64,000 nucleotides of DNA, taken from JAKRSE01 sp943369295. GTDB lineage: Bacteria > Armatimonadota > Fimbriimonadia > Fimbriimonadales > Fimbriimonadaceae. Below are positions 24,938 to 32,427 of the stretch, in pieces (the stretch's first letter is position 1; every line of letters begins with the position of its first letter). The translations under genes were made by a program, and so were the position numbers. The DNA lies in contig CALRMU020000002.1 in assembly GCA_943369295.1 (NCBI GenBank), positions 372,001 through 436,000 of the forward strand, in the 5' to 3' direction. The notes under the pieces were generated by a model. That model was given only the letters and a program-made list of their open reading frames with translations, was not told the DNA's origin and did no database searches.

Positions 24938-26424
24938 GCGGGGGCCACCGTAACCTTGGTCGTTTTGCCATTGACCGTGACTTCGTAGTCGATGGGGGCG
25001 GCCAGGTAGCCAGGATGACTTGCGTCAACTGGACCTGTCACCACATTGGGATCCTTGCCCAAGTTGAGGGGGCCCTTGCTTCTTTCTGCAAAGAACTTAG
25101 GCGCAACACCTGGGAACATGGCGTAAGTGAGGACATCTTCGTCTGAACCATTGAATCCTTCAAGGGCGCCCGCTTTTTCCTGCAGGGTTTCCCATTCGGG
25201 GTTCAAAAGGTCGGCGGGTCGGCAGGTGATGACTTCCTTTTTCGAGAACTCCTTAGCCTTTTCAACGACGTCGGGGTTCTTTTCGGCGTCTGTCTTGCCG
25301 TAGTAGCCAAGCATAAGGTCTTGGAACTCACCCGTCATGGTTTTGTACTTGCCCATCATGACGTTGAAGACGGCCTGAGTGCCGACGATCTGGCTTGAAG
25401 GAGTGACGAGTGGGGGGAATCCGGCATCGGCCCTGACTCGCGGGACCTCTTCCAAAACTTCCTTCATCTTGTCGCCTTGGCCCTGCTGCTTCAGCTGGCC
25501 TTCCATGTTGCTGAGCATGCCGCCAGGAATCTGGCTTTTGAAAATCTCAGTCTCGACTCCAGTGAAGTCGGTCAGGAATTCAGCGTAGCGCGGGCGAATC
25601 TTGGCAAAGTGAGCCTTGGCTTGGTAGACCTTGTCGATATCGACTCTAGTCGTAAAGCCAGTGCCTTCCAGCATTTCAATTAAGGCTTCGGTGGGGTTGT
25701 GCCCTGGTCCGAGAGCCATAGAACTGACCGAAGTGTCAACGATGTCGGCTCCGGCTTCGATGGCCTTCATGAGGCTGACGAGGGTGACGCCCGTTGTTGC
25801 GTGGACGTGAACGTGAACCAGGACATCCTGACCGCAGGCTTCCTTGATCCCCTTCACCAGATCGTAAGCTGGCTGAGGCTTCAGCAGCGCCGCCATGTCT
25901 TTGATGCAGATTGAGTCGACTCCGGTTTCCACCAGAGCCTTGGCCATATCGACAAACTTTTCAATCGTGTGAACGGGGCTGACTGTGTAGCAGATCGTTC
26001 CTTGGGCGTGCTTGCCAGTCTTCTTGACTGCCTTGATCGCGGTTTCGAGGTTGCGGGGATCGTTGAGGGCATCAAAGACCCTAAAGACATCCATCCCGTT
26101 CAAGGCAGCTTTTTCGACGAATCGGCTGACGACGGAATCTTCGTAGTGGCGATAGCCCAGCAGGTTCTGCCCACGGAGGAGCATTTGGGTTCTGGTGTTG
26201 GGCAGAAGCTTCTTAAAAGTCCTCAGTCTTTCCCAGGGGTCCTCGTTCAAAAAGCGAATGCAGGAGTCGAATGTGGCTCCGCCCCAGCATTCTAAGGACC
26301 AGTAACCGGCTGCGTCTAACACTTCGCAGGCGGGGACCATATCCTCCATTGCCATGCGGGTCGCCATCAGACTCTGATGAGCGTCTCGCAGGATGACGTC
26401 GGTGATTTCTACCATCCGTGCCAT
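24934..26424 (-). CDS. methylmalonyl-CoA carboxyltransferase 5S-type subunit
   Basis: A 496-residue carboxyltransferase that moves CO2 between biotin and pyruvate/oxaloacetate. It follows Propionibacterium 5S nearly residue by residue in the barrel ('RDAHQSLMATRMAMEDMV', 'ECWGGAT-DSCIRFLNEDPWERLRTF', 'MLLRGQNLLGYRHY'). Metal ligands are present: Asp14, the carbamylated Lys175 in 'IKDMAALL', and His206/His208 in 'VHVHATTG'. The C-terminal domain continues the 5S pattern ('GFNGSDEDVLTYAMFPGVAP'). Pyruvate carboxylase B and oxaloacetate decarboxylase alpha are relatives, but this has no biotinyl domain, and the 12S and 1.3S genes are nearby. Confidence 0.93.
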   Translation of the reverse strand: MARMVEITDVILRDAHQSLMATRMAMEDMVPACEVLDAAGYWSLECWGGATFDSCIRFLNEDPWERLRTFKKLLPNTRTQMLLRGQNLLGYRHYEDSVVSRFVEKAALNGMDVFRVFDALNDPRNLETAIKAVKKTGKHAQGTICYTVSPVHTIEKFVDMAKALVETGVDSICIKDMAALLKPQPAYDLVKGIKEACGQDVLVHVHVHATTGVTLVSLMKAIEAGADIVDTSVSSMALGPGHNPTEALIEMLEGTGFTTRVDIDKVYQAKAHFAKIRPRYAEFLTDFTGVETEIFKSQIPGGMLSNMEGQLKQQGQGDKMKEVLEEVPRVRADAGFPPLVTPSSQIVGTQAVFNVMMGKYKTMTGEFQDLMLGYYGKTDAEKNPDVVEKAKEFSKKEVITCRPADLLNPEWETLQEKAGALEGFNGSDEDVLTYAMFPGVAPKFFAERSKGPLNLGKDPNVVTGPVDASHPGYLAAPIDYEVTVNGKTTKVTVAPA

Positions 26425-26554
26425 GAGATTGACTTCATCTTACATGGCTGGGGAAGGCAAAGGCATGGAACTAGGATGACAAAAACTTCAAGATTGATAG
26501 ACAGGACCTTAGCCAGAACGTGACATGCTAGAGTGGCTTGCTTGGATAGGAAGA

Positions 26555-26571
26555 ATACACAATTCGTGTAT
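26555..26571. promoter_or_regulatory. inverted repeat between 5S operon and ECF sigma gene
   Basis: ATACAC, five bases, GTGTAT, in the 211-bp divergent promoter region. Possible operator; no binding protein assigned. Confidence 0.35.
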
Positions 26572-26635
26572 CGATTAGTATAGAAATATCTTCATTGACT
26601 CTAAGCATGGCTGCCGTAGAAAAAAGAGAAACTTA

Positions 26636-27157
26636 ATGGACTTCGATTCTTTAGTTAGAAGGCACAAAGATGTGGTCTACCGACAGATGATGAGGGTCTG
26701 CGGCAACCGAGAAGATGCAGAAGATGCTCTCTCAACCGCCCTCATGAAAGCCTACGGCGCTTTGGAGAGTCTGGACAAAGAGGAATCTTTCCGGCCCTGG
26801 CTCATTCAGATCGGCCGCAGGGTCTGTGGCCGCATGAAGCATAAAGAACAACTTCGGCCAGTTTTTGAGTTGGAGGGACTGGAAGCGGCCGGTCTTCAGC
26901 TCAGCAGTCCTGACCCAACCCCAGAAGAACAGGCTTTGGAAGAGGAAATGCGGGCATGCCTGCTTTCATCACTAGAGGAGCTTCCGCCTCTTTATCGCGA
27001 AGCTTATGAACTCGTCGACATTCAGGATTCAGACCTGGAGACTGTGGCAGGGAGGCTCGGAATCACTTTGGCCGCATTGAAGAGCAGGCTTCACAGAGCA
27101 AGGAACCTTCTGCGAGACAAGGTTGAACACAAGCTGAGGGATTCGGGAGCCATCTAG
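26636..27157 (+). CDS. ECF-type RNA polymerase sigma factor
   Basis: 173 residues with sigma-2 (about 1-65: 'HKDVVYRQMMRVCGNREDAEDALSTALMKAYGAL') and sigma-4 (about 105-165: 'LPPLYREAYELVDIQDSDLETVAGRLGITLAALKSRLHRARNLL'). It lacks sigma-1 and sigma-3, as ECF factors do. No anti-sigma gene is adjacent. ATG 26636 follows AAAGAGAAA. It is divergent from the 5S operon. Confidence 0.9.
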   Translation: MDFDSLVRRHKDVVYRQMMRVCGNREDAEDALSTALMKAYGALESLDKEESFRPWLIQIGRRVCGRMKHKEQLRPVFELEGLEAAGLQLSSPDPTPEEQALEEEMRACLLSSLEELPPLYREAYELVDIQDSDLETVAGRLGITLAALKSRLHRARNLLRDKVEHKLRDSGAI

Positions 27158-27189
27158 GCTCCCCACGTCTCATCTTGATTGATAAAGGG

Positions 27190-27618
27190 TCAGCCTCCCA
27201 TTCCGAAGCTGATCATCCAATCCAAGCCGAACTTGTCAGTCACTGAGCCGAACAGGGGACTGAAAAAGGTGGGGCCCCATGGCATGCCAATCGTTCCTTC
27301 GGTGGCCAAAGCTTTAAAGACTCTTTCGGCTTCTGCTTGGTCGTCATAGTTCACAGAGATGCTGAAGCCGCCGAAAGTGGATTCTCCCGAAACCCCGTCT
27401 GAAGCATAGATAGCGACGCTTCCGATCTTGAGCTCAGCGTGCATCACTTTGTTCTCGAACCCAGGAGCAAGCACTCCCTCAGGAATCGGGTCAGGGGATT
27501 CATTGAAGAGCATTTTCGCTCCAATCTCAGCTCCTAAGTTAGCGGCATAGTAGTCAAGGGCTTCTTCGCAGTTTCCGCCAAAGAAGAGATAGGTATTCAC
27601 AACGGGGTTTCCTTTCAT
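27190..27618 (-). CDS. VOC/PhnB-like glyoxalase-fold protein
   Basis: 142 residues of the PhnB/3-demethylubiquinone-methyltransferase-like VOC group. It begins 'NTYLFFGGNCEEALDYYAANLGAE' and ends 'WGPTFFSPLFGSVTDKFGLDWMISF', both typical. Substrate unknown. It lies 5 bp after the TetR gene in the same orientation, so it is the likely target of that repressor. Confidence 0.88.
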   Translation of the reverse strand: MKGNPVVNTYLFFGGNCEEALDYYAANLGAEIGAKMLFNESPDPIPEGVLAPGFENKVMHAELKIGSVAIYASDGVSGESTFGGFSISVNYDDQAEAERVFKALATEGTIGMPWGPTFFSPLFGSVTDKFGLDWMISFGMGG

Positions 27619-27623
27619 GGTCT

Positions 27624-28262
27624 TTACTCGTGTTGAGGCTGTTTTGGTAAATCTGGATGTCCAAACAAGAACTTGATGTAGCGGTGGAGGCGCCGAACCG
27701 CCGCCAAGGCAGGCTCAGCTGAGCTCTCAGCTTTGCTCAAGACGAATCCACCTTGAAGCACTGCCTGACTGAAAAGAGCCAGCTCTAGAGGATCGACGGG
27801 CTCGATAGGGGGGTGAGCCTTAATCGCTTCTTCAATCATGGGTACGAGGGTCGAGGCGTGTCCCCATATTCCCGCCTGGCATGATTCTCTGATTGTTGGG
27901 TGGCTGGAATGAACCTCTTGAACGAGAGTTCCTAAGAGACAGGTGAACTGCCACAGCTCTCCCTGAATAATCTCTTCGCGAAAGCTGATATAGCCTAAAA
28001 GCCTCTCAAGTGGATCTTTGATTTGGTTGTAGGGCGCAGTGGCAAAAAGTTCATCAGCATGTTTTGAAAAGAACTCGGCCGCTTGGCAGGCCATGTCTTC
28101 TTTGGTCTTGAAGTGGTGAAAAAAGGCTCCTTTCGTGATTCCAGCAGCGTGGCAGATGTCGTCCACGTTCGTGGCAGCATAGCCCTTCGCTCGAATCGTG
28201 TTCATGGCTGCCAGCAGGATGCTGGCCTTGGTTTTCTCTGCAGATTCCTTCTTCGTTGCCAT
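27624..28262 (-). CDS. TetR-family transcriptional regulator
   Basis: 212 residues. The N-terminal HTH (about 12-58) reads 'ILLAAMNTIRAKGYAATNVDDICHAAGITKGAFFHHFKTKEDM', with the classic TetR recognition helix. The C-terminal ligand domain resembles the TetR_C family. A short inverted repeat lies 4 bp upstream of the ATG, suggesting autorepression. Probably in an operon with the VOC gene. Confidence 0.93.
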   Translation of the reverse strand: MATKKESAEKTKASILLAAMNTIRAKGYAATNVDDICHAAGITKGAFFHHFKTKEDMACQAAEFFSKHADELFATAPYNQIKDPLERLLGYISFREEIIQGELWQFTCLLGTLVQEVHSSHPTIRESCQAGIWGHASTLVPMIEEAIKAHPPIEPVDPLELALFSQAVLQGGFVLSKAESSAEPALAAVRRLHRYIKFLFGHPDLPKQPQHE

Positions 28263-28265
28263 CCG

Positions 28266-28277
28266 TACCAGTTGGTA
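28266..28277. promoter_or_regulatory. putative TetR operator
   Basis: TACCA, two bases, TGGTA, beginning 4 bases upstream of the tetR-like start codon. Position and symmetry suit an autoregulatory operator. Confidence 0.5.
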
Positions 28278-28371
28278 TGTATCTTAGTTGATCCTGGGCA
28301 AAGATGTCAAGCAGGGTTCTTTCATGAAAGGCAACAAAAGAGTTGCGCGTTGTTGGCCATTTGTGTTATCG

Positions 28372-28389
28372 TGCAATCGTTTGGTTGCA
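28372..28389. promoter_or_regulatory. putative ArsR operator upstream of SRPBCC-arsR
   Basis: TGCAA, eight bases, TTGCA, ending 4 bases before the ATG. A plausible promoter (TTGCGC, 17 bases, TTATCG) starts at about 28343 and overlaps the repeat, so binding would block transcription. Confidence 0.5.
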
Positions 28390-28393
28390 TAAC

Positions 28394-28879
28394 ATGAAAA
28401 CCACCACCGATAAGATTGAAAGAGAAGTTGTCATCAAAGCTCCCATTACTAAGGTGTGGAAGGCAATTACAGATCCCACGCAGTTCTGCTCCTGGTTTTC
28501 TGAGGGTGTTGAAGGCGACTTTGAAGTAGGAAGTCAGCCGGTGCTGGATGAAGGCAAATACGGCAAGGTGAGAATCGCAATTGTCGGAAGAGAAGAGCCC
28601 CACTACTTTGCTTGGCGATGGGTTTCGGGAATGGAATTTGTGCCCCAAGGGTTTCTTGGAAATCCCTTGGAGATGCCCCACACTCTAGTGGAGTTTCGCT
28701 TGAGCGAAGAGGGCGAATCGACCCGCGTGACCTTGATCGAGACCGGATTCGCCAACCTTCCCGAAAAGTACGCGGCCGAAAACCTGAACGACAATACCGG
28801 TGGATGGGACTACATGCTGGCTCGATTGACCGAATGGACAGAGACTGGCAGGGTCACTCAAACGGAGGATTCTGAGTGA
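28394..28879 (+). CDS. SRPBCC/AHSA1-domain protein
   Basis: 161 residues from ATG 28394, a single START-like (AHSA1/Aha1-related) domain: 'IEREVVIKAPITKVWKAITDPTQFCSWFSEGVEGDFEVG' and 'LVEFRLSEEGESTRVTLIETGF'. Such proteins bind hydrophobic ligands. The upstream extension in frame is rejected because it runs through the promoter/operator. Its stop overlaps the arsR GTG by 4 bp; SRPBCC-ArsR pairs are a known arrangement. Confidence 0.9.
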   Translation: MKTTTDKIEREVVIKAPITKVWKAITDPTQFCSWFSEGVEGDFEVGSQPVLDEGKYGKVRIAIVGREEPHYFAWRWVSGMEFVPQGFLGNPLEMPHTLVEFRLSEEGESTRVTLIETGFANLPEKYAAENLNDNTGGWDYMLARLTEWTETGRVTQTEDSE

Positions 28880-29187
28880 CGGCTGAAGTCGAAGTCTTTA
28901 AGGCCCTGGGAGACGAAACGAGGCTGGCGATTGTTCGCCAGCTTCTTGAAATGGAATCTGCCCCAATTTCGAGCCTGGCCCAGAACCTGCCCATCACAAG
29001 GCAGGGGGTGCGAAAGCACCTGGAGGTTCTTGAACAGGCGGGGGTAATTGCCTTGATGCCCAAGGGCAGGGAAGTGCACGCTTCGCTTCAGCAGCAGCCC
29101 CTGCAGGTGGCGAGGCTGTGTCTTGAGCAGATTGAACGTCGCTGGGATGACCGCTTGGCAGCCCTGAAAAAGTTTGTAGAAGAATAA
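28876..29187 (+). CDS. ArsR-family winged-helix regulator
   Basis: 103 residues: 'VFKALGDETRLAIVRQLLE', then HTH 'ISSLAQNLPITRQGVRKHLEVLEQAGVI' and the wing 'PKGREVHASL'. No metal-binding Cys box is present, so it is the metal-independent SdpR-like type. The GTG start overlaps the SRPBCC stop (GTGA). Likely represses its own operon. Confidence 0.93.
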   Translation: MTAEVEVFKALGDETRLAIVRQLLEMESAPISSLAQNLPITRQGVRKHLEVLEQAGVIALMPKGREVHASLQQQPLQVARLCLEQIERRWDDRLAALKKFVEE

Positions 29188-29219
29188 CAGCCTTCCTTCG
29201 GGTAGCTTTGTGCTCACAG

Positions 29220-30224
29220 ATGCAGGCAAAAAAGCTTCCTTCAACCGAGATCCTTGTTGCCGGCCATCTGTGCCTCGATCTCATTCCTCAGTTCAAGGGT
29301 CCAAGCGAGATTGAACCGGGCTGTTTGATCGAGGTGGGTCCTGCGCAGTTCTCGACGGGTGGCACGGTCTCAAATGTTGGTCGGTCGCTGCATCGGCTTG
29401 GGGTTCTGACTCGGCTGATTGGAAAGGTCGGAGATGATCCCTTCGGGCAGATTGTCCGCCGTCTTCTGAAAGAAGATGGTGAGCATCTGGCCGATGACTT
29501 AGTGGTTTCTCCGGGCGGAGCAACCTCCTATTCCGTCGTCATCAGTCCGCCGCATAAAGATCGCACTTTTCTGCATATGCCGGGCGAAAACGACACTTTT
29601 GGTCCAGAAGATTTGAAGCCGGAGGCCCTGGCTGGGGCAAAGATTTTGCATTTTGGCTACCCGCCTTTGATGGCCCGCATGTACGCGGGTGAAGGGGAGG
29701 AACTGGAGGCTCTGCTGTCAAAAGCCAAGTCCGCGGGGCTTGCCGTCACCCTCGATATGAGCCTGCCCGATCCCGACTCGCCATCGGGAAGAGCAGCCTG
29801 GAAGGCCATTTTGAAAAGGGTTCTTCCTTGTGTTGATTGGTTTATGCCGAGTCAGGACGAGTTGGCCTTCATGCTGGGACGACCACCAGTCGAAGTGGAG
29901 GAGATGATAAAGGAATGCCTTGGCTATGGGGCCAAAACTGTGGTGGTCAAGAAAGGCAGTCAGGGTTTGGTGGCCGCAAGCCACGCCGGAGAGTCAGCGG
30001 GGCAGAACTGCTTTCCGGTGAAGGTCAAGGGAACCACGGGAGCGGGAGATGCCACCATTGCAGGAATGCTCTACGGGATTCTTCAAGGCTGGCCTTTAGA
30101 GAAATGCCTTGAATCTGGCTGTGCGGTGGGGGCATTTAGTGTTGAAGCGGCTGATTCTGTCAGTGGAGTCAAGCCATGGTCTCAAGTTGAGGCTCGGTTG
30201 GCCGGAGAGTGGAAGAGAGCATGA
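29220..30224 (+). CDS. PfkB-family carbohydrate kinase
   Basis: 334 residues. N-terminal 'ILVAGHLCLDLIPQF', the Gly-rich 'GGTVSNVGRSLHRLG' and the ATP-site signature 'TTGAGDATIAGMLYG' with catalytic Asp277 define a ribokinase/fructokinase-type sugar kinase. The stop overlaps the ATG of the isomerase gene. An isomerase that forms D-fructose (from mannose) or D-xylulose (from lyxose) next to a kinase suggests the kinase phosphorylates that ketose; fructose is the better fit for PfkB enzymes (inference). ATG 29220 preferred to TTG 29208. Confidence 0.9.
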   Translation: MQAKKLPSTEILVAGHLCLDLIPQFKGPSEIEPGCLIEVGPAQFSTGGTVSNVGRSLHRLGVLTRLIGKVGDDPFGQIVRRLLKEDGEHLADDLVVSPGGATSYSVVISPPHKDRTFLHMPGENDTFGPEDLKPEALAGAKILHFGYPPLMARMYAGEGEELEALLSKAKSAGLAVTLDMSLPDPDSPSGRAAWKAILKRVLPCVDWFMPSQDELAFMLGRPPVEVEEMIKECLGYGAKTVVVKKGSQGLVAASHAGESAGQNCFPVKVKGTTGAGDATIAGMLYGILQGWPLEKCLESGCAVGAFSVEAADSVSGVKPWSQVEARLAGEWKRA

Positions 30225-30787
30225 AAAGAAGCGAGATCAATGGTCTGGTGCAATCGGCAGGCAAGTGCTTTGCTGATCACGGATGGGCTCTGCCCCCTAA
30301 GCCGAAGTGGGATGTGACCGACTTTGGCCTTGGCGATTGGCGCAAGTTTGGCCTGGTGCTGATCAACCTCGCCGAGGAGCCCGAGTACTGCGAAAAGCTG
30401 ATGTACGCCAAGGCAGGAATGGTCACCCCCGCCCACACGCACATTGTGAAGAAAGAAGACATCATCTGCCGCTGGGGGACATTGCGGGTCCAGCTTTGGC
30501 AGGGCGAGCCGGATATCTGCGAAGAAGCTGTGACTGTCCAGGTCAACGGCGAAATGCAGAGCTACGGTTCCGGAGCTGCCTTCGACCTTCAGGCAGGGGA
30601 GAGGGTCACTCTGGTGCCTGGTGTTTATCACTCATTTTGGGCGGTCAGCGAGGAGTGCATTATCGGCGAGGTCTCGACGGCAAACGACGACCTGACCGAC
30701 AACATCTTCCACGATCCCGGGATCGGACGGTTTTCGACGATTGACGAGGACGAGGCTCCTATCGTGAAGCTCGTGAGTGACAAGTGA
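30221..30787 (+). CDS. D-lyxose/D-mannose ketol-isomerase (cupin)
   Basis: 188 residues. 'MKRSEIN' start, 'HTHIVKKEDIICRWGTLRVQLW' with metal-binding His/Glu, and 'VTLVPGVYHSFWA' with the later His match cupin D-lyxose isomerases, which also isomerise mannose. Its ATG overlaps the kinase stop (ATGA). The two form a sugar-assimilation pair. Confidence 0.88.
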   Translation: MKRSEINGLVQSAGKCFADHGWALPPKPKWDVTDFGLGDWRKFGLVLINLAEEPEYCEKLMYAKAGMVTPAHTHIVKKEDIICRWGTLRVQLWQGEPDICEEAVTVQVNGEMQSYGSGAAFDLQAGERVTLVPGVYHSFWAVSEECIIGEVSTANDDLTDNIFHDPGIGRFSTIDEDEAPIVKLVSDK

Positions 30788-30804
30788 TCTCACCAGGAAG
30801 CAGT

Positions 30805-31152
30805 CTAGTCGAGGCCAAGAATACTGGCTGAATCGGTGGCGGAATGGAGAATTCTGATGAGCTCGATCCCGTTAGGAACCAGCTTGTAAAAGACTCTGTA
30901 TCCGTGTGCCTGCTTCCTCGCCCGCCTCTTTACAATATGGAGCCTGACTCCTTCAGGCCGCTCCACTACCGCGCCGATCATTGGTGATTCAGCAAGGATT
31001 TGAAGCTTATCCTCTAGAAACGATATGAAGGAGGAAGCATGATCGTCGCCGTAGGTCAGCAAGTTGTACGCGTAGATTGAGACTAAGTCGCTGCGGCTTT
31101 GCTGTGTATGAAGGACTAAGCACTTTCCTTCTTTGCCAAGTCCTTCTTCCAT
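30805..31152 (-). CDS. ParE/RelE-like toxin
   Basis: 115 residues with the ParE pattern: 'DLVSIYAYNLLTYGDDHASSFISFLEDKLQILAESPMIGA', 'RKQAHGYRVFYKLVPNGIELIRILHSATD'. It overlaps the upstream antitoxin by 37 bp in another frame. ParE relatives inhibit gyrase; activity here is untested. The first ~12 residues may not be natural, but no better in-frame start is seen. Confidence 0.82.
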   Translation of the reverse strand: MEEGLGKEGKCLVLHTQQSRSDLVSIYAYNLLTYGDDHASSFISFLEDKLQILAESPMIGAVVERPEGVRLHIVKRRARKQAHGYRVFYKLVPNGIELIRILHSATDSASILGLD

Positions 31153-31298
31153 TTCTGGCCCAATCTCACAGCTTCCTCTCGAACCTCGTCTTGGGTCCAG
31201 CGTCTAGGGTTAGCCTCAGCCAGGTCCAACCCTTTCTGTACTGCCGCCTCGGTCACTGGGTCGAGAACGATTTTCTCTTCAGAAGAAAATGAACTCAT
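31116..31298 (-). CDS. antitoxin partner of ParE-like toxin
   Basis: 60 residues, acidic/basic and helical ('DPVTEAAVQKGLDLAEANPRRWTQDEVREEAVRLGQKWKKDL'), placed directly upstream of and overlapping the toxin. Size and position fit a ParD/CopG-like antitoxin, though the DNA-binding motif is not clear. Confidence 0.72.
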   Translation of the reverse strand: MSSFSSEEKIVLDPVTEAAVQKGLDLAEANPRRWTQDEVREEAVRLGQKWKKDLAKKESA

Positions 31299-31307
31299 AG
31301 TCCCATT

Positions 31308-32300
31308 TTAACCCAAAACCTCGTCCTCTCGAGCCGAAGACAAACCAGCCCGCCGCTCGCGGTCCAAGGGGAGATCCTTGACGTTCGCCCAAATCTCTTG
31401 CACCGAAACCTCCAGGGGAGTAAAGGTCAGGCCAGCCGCGCGAGCCTTGGAAATGTCGGCGATGAGGCGGTTTTCTTCCTGGCCAGAGGCAGGAATCCAA
31501 AGAGCGAGATCGGTCCAGGCGGCGACTCCCTTAGCTTCCAATTCAGCATCTGAGAAGGTGGTGAACTCGCAGGAGGGATTCACCGTCGATCGAACACCCT
31601 CCAGAATGGACAGCATGGGGGTGATCTCGCCTGTTGCGTTGTAGGCTCCGGTCAAGCCCGTTTTCAGGCCGTGCAGAGTAAACCTTGCTGTGTCGCGGGC
31701 ATCGATCACCTGCCAATCCTGATCAGCTGATTCAGGCATCACGATTTGAGATCGGCGACCGATCCTTTCCACCCAGTCGCTAAACCGCTCGGTGTGGTCG
31801 TTCGGGCCAATCTGAAGGCCAGCGCGAATGTGCAGAACCTCTCCGTCAAGAACCTCATTCAGGGCGTCTTCGCACTGGACCTTGAGGGCTCCGTAGTTCT
31901 CTCCTGTGATCTTGCTCACGTCGGCTCCTTCGGGCAGCGACATCAAAGCTCCGCTTTCTTCAATAAAATGGCTGCTTGATGGGGCGTAAACACTGATGGT
32001 CGAGATAAATGCGTAGCGGCCAACTCGACCTTTCAAGAATTCGGCAGTCTTTCTAACCGGCTCAGGAAAGTAGCCGATGCAGTCGACCACGGCATCCCAT
32101 CGGCCCTCAGCCAGAGGGGAAAGGTCAGCATCTCTGTCTCCCAAAATGTGGGTGACCCTTGGGTCGTTTTCCAGCAGGTCAGCGCCGGTCTGGCCCCGGT
32201 GAAAAGCGGTCACGTCCCAGCCTGCAGCCAAGGCTTCTTCGAGCAGGGCTCGGCCGACGAATCGAGTGCCACCAATAAGGAGAAGGGAAGGGTTTGCCAT
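31308..32300 (-). CDS. NAD-dependent epimerase/dehydratase-like SDR protein
   Basis: 330 residues from ATG 32300. The dinucleotide site is 'LLIGGTRFVGRALLEEAL' (residues 6-23). Downstream 'YAFISTISVYAPSS' and 'YGALKVQCED' carry the Ser and Y-x-x-x-K of extended SDRs. Closest in style to atypical SDR proteins acting on nucleotide sugars or as RNA-binding relatives; substrate unknown. A longer 359-codon reading is rejected since its extra N-terminus precedes the Rossmann start. Confidence 0.82.
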   Translation of the reverse strand: MANPSLLLIGGTRFVGRALLEEALAAGWDVTAFHRGQTGADLLENDPRVTHILGDRDADLSPLAEGRWDAVVDCIGYFPEPVRKTAEFLKGRVGRYAFISTISVYAPSSSHFIEESGALMSLPEGADVSKITGENYGALKVQCEDALNEVLDGEVLHIRAGLQIGPNDHTERFSDWVERIGRRSQIVMPESADQDWQVIDARDTARFTLHGLKTGLTGAYNATGEITPMLSILEGVRSTVNPSCEFTTFSDAELEAKGVAAWTDLALWIPASGQEENRLIADISKARAAGLTFTPLEVSVQEIWANVKDLPLDRERRAGLSSAREDEVLG

Positions 32301-32427
32301 GACTGCACCAAAGAGTAACTCAAGATGACACGAACCAGGCTGCCTTGGTGTTCCCGAGAAGTCAGAAGCCCGCAGGACCCTGGGCACAAATGCAGTCTCC
32401 TTAGCTTAGCGACACAATAGGCTGCAG

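Noticed and set aside
32301..32387. N-terminal extension of the SDR gene
   Set aside because: The Rossmann motif begins right after the ATG at 32300; the extra residues have no family counterpart.
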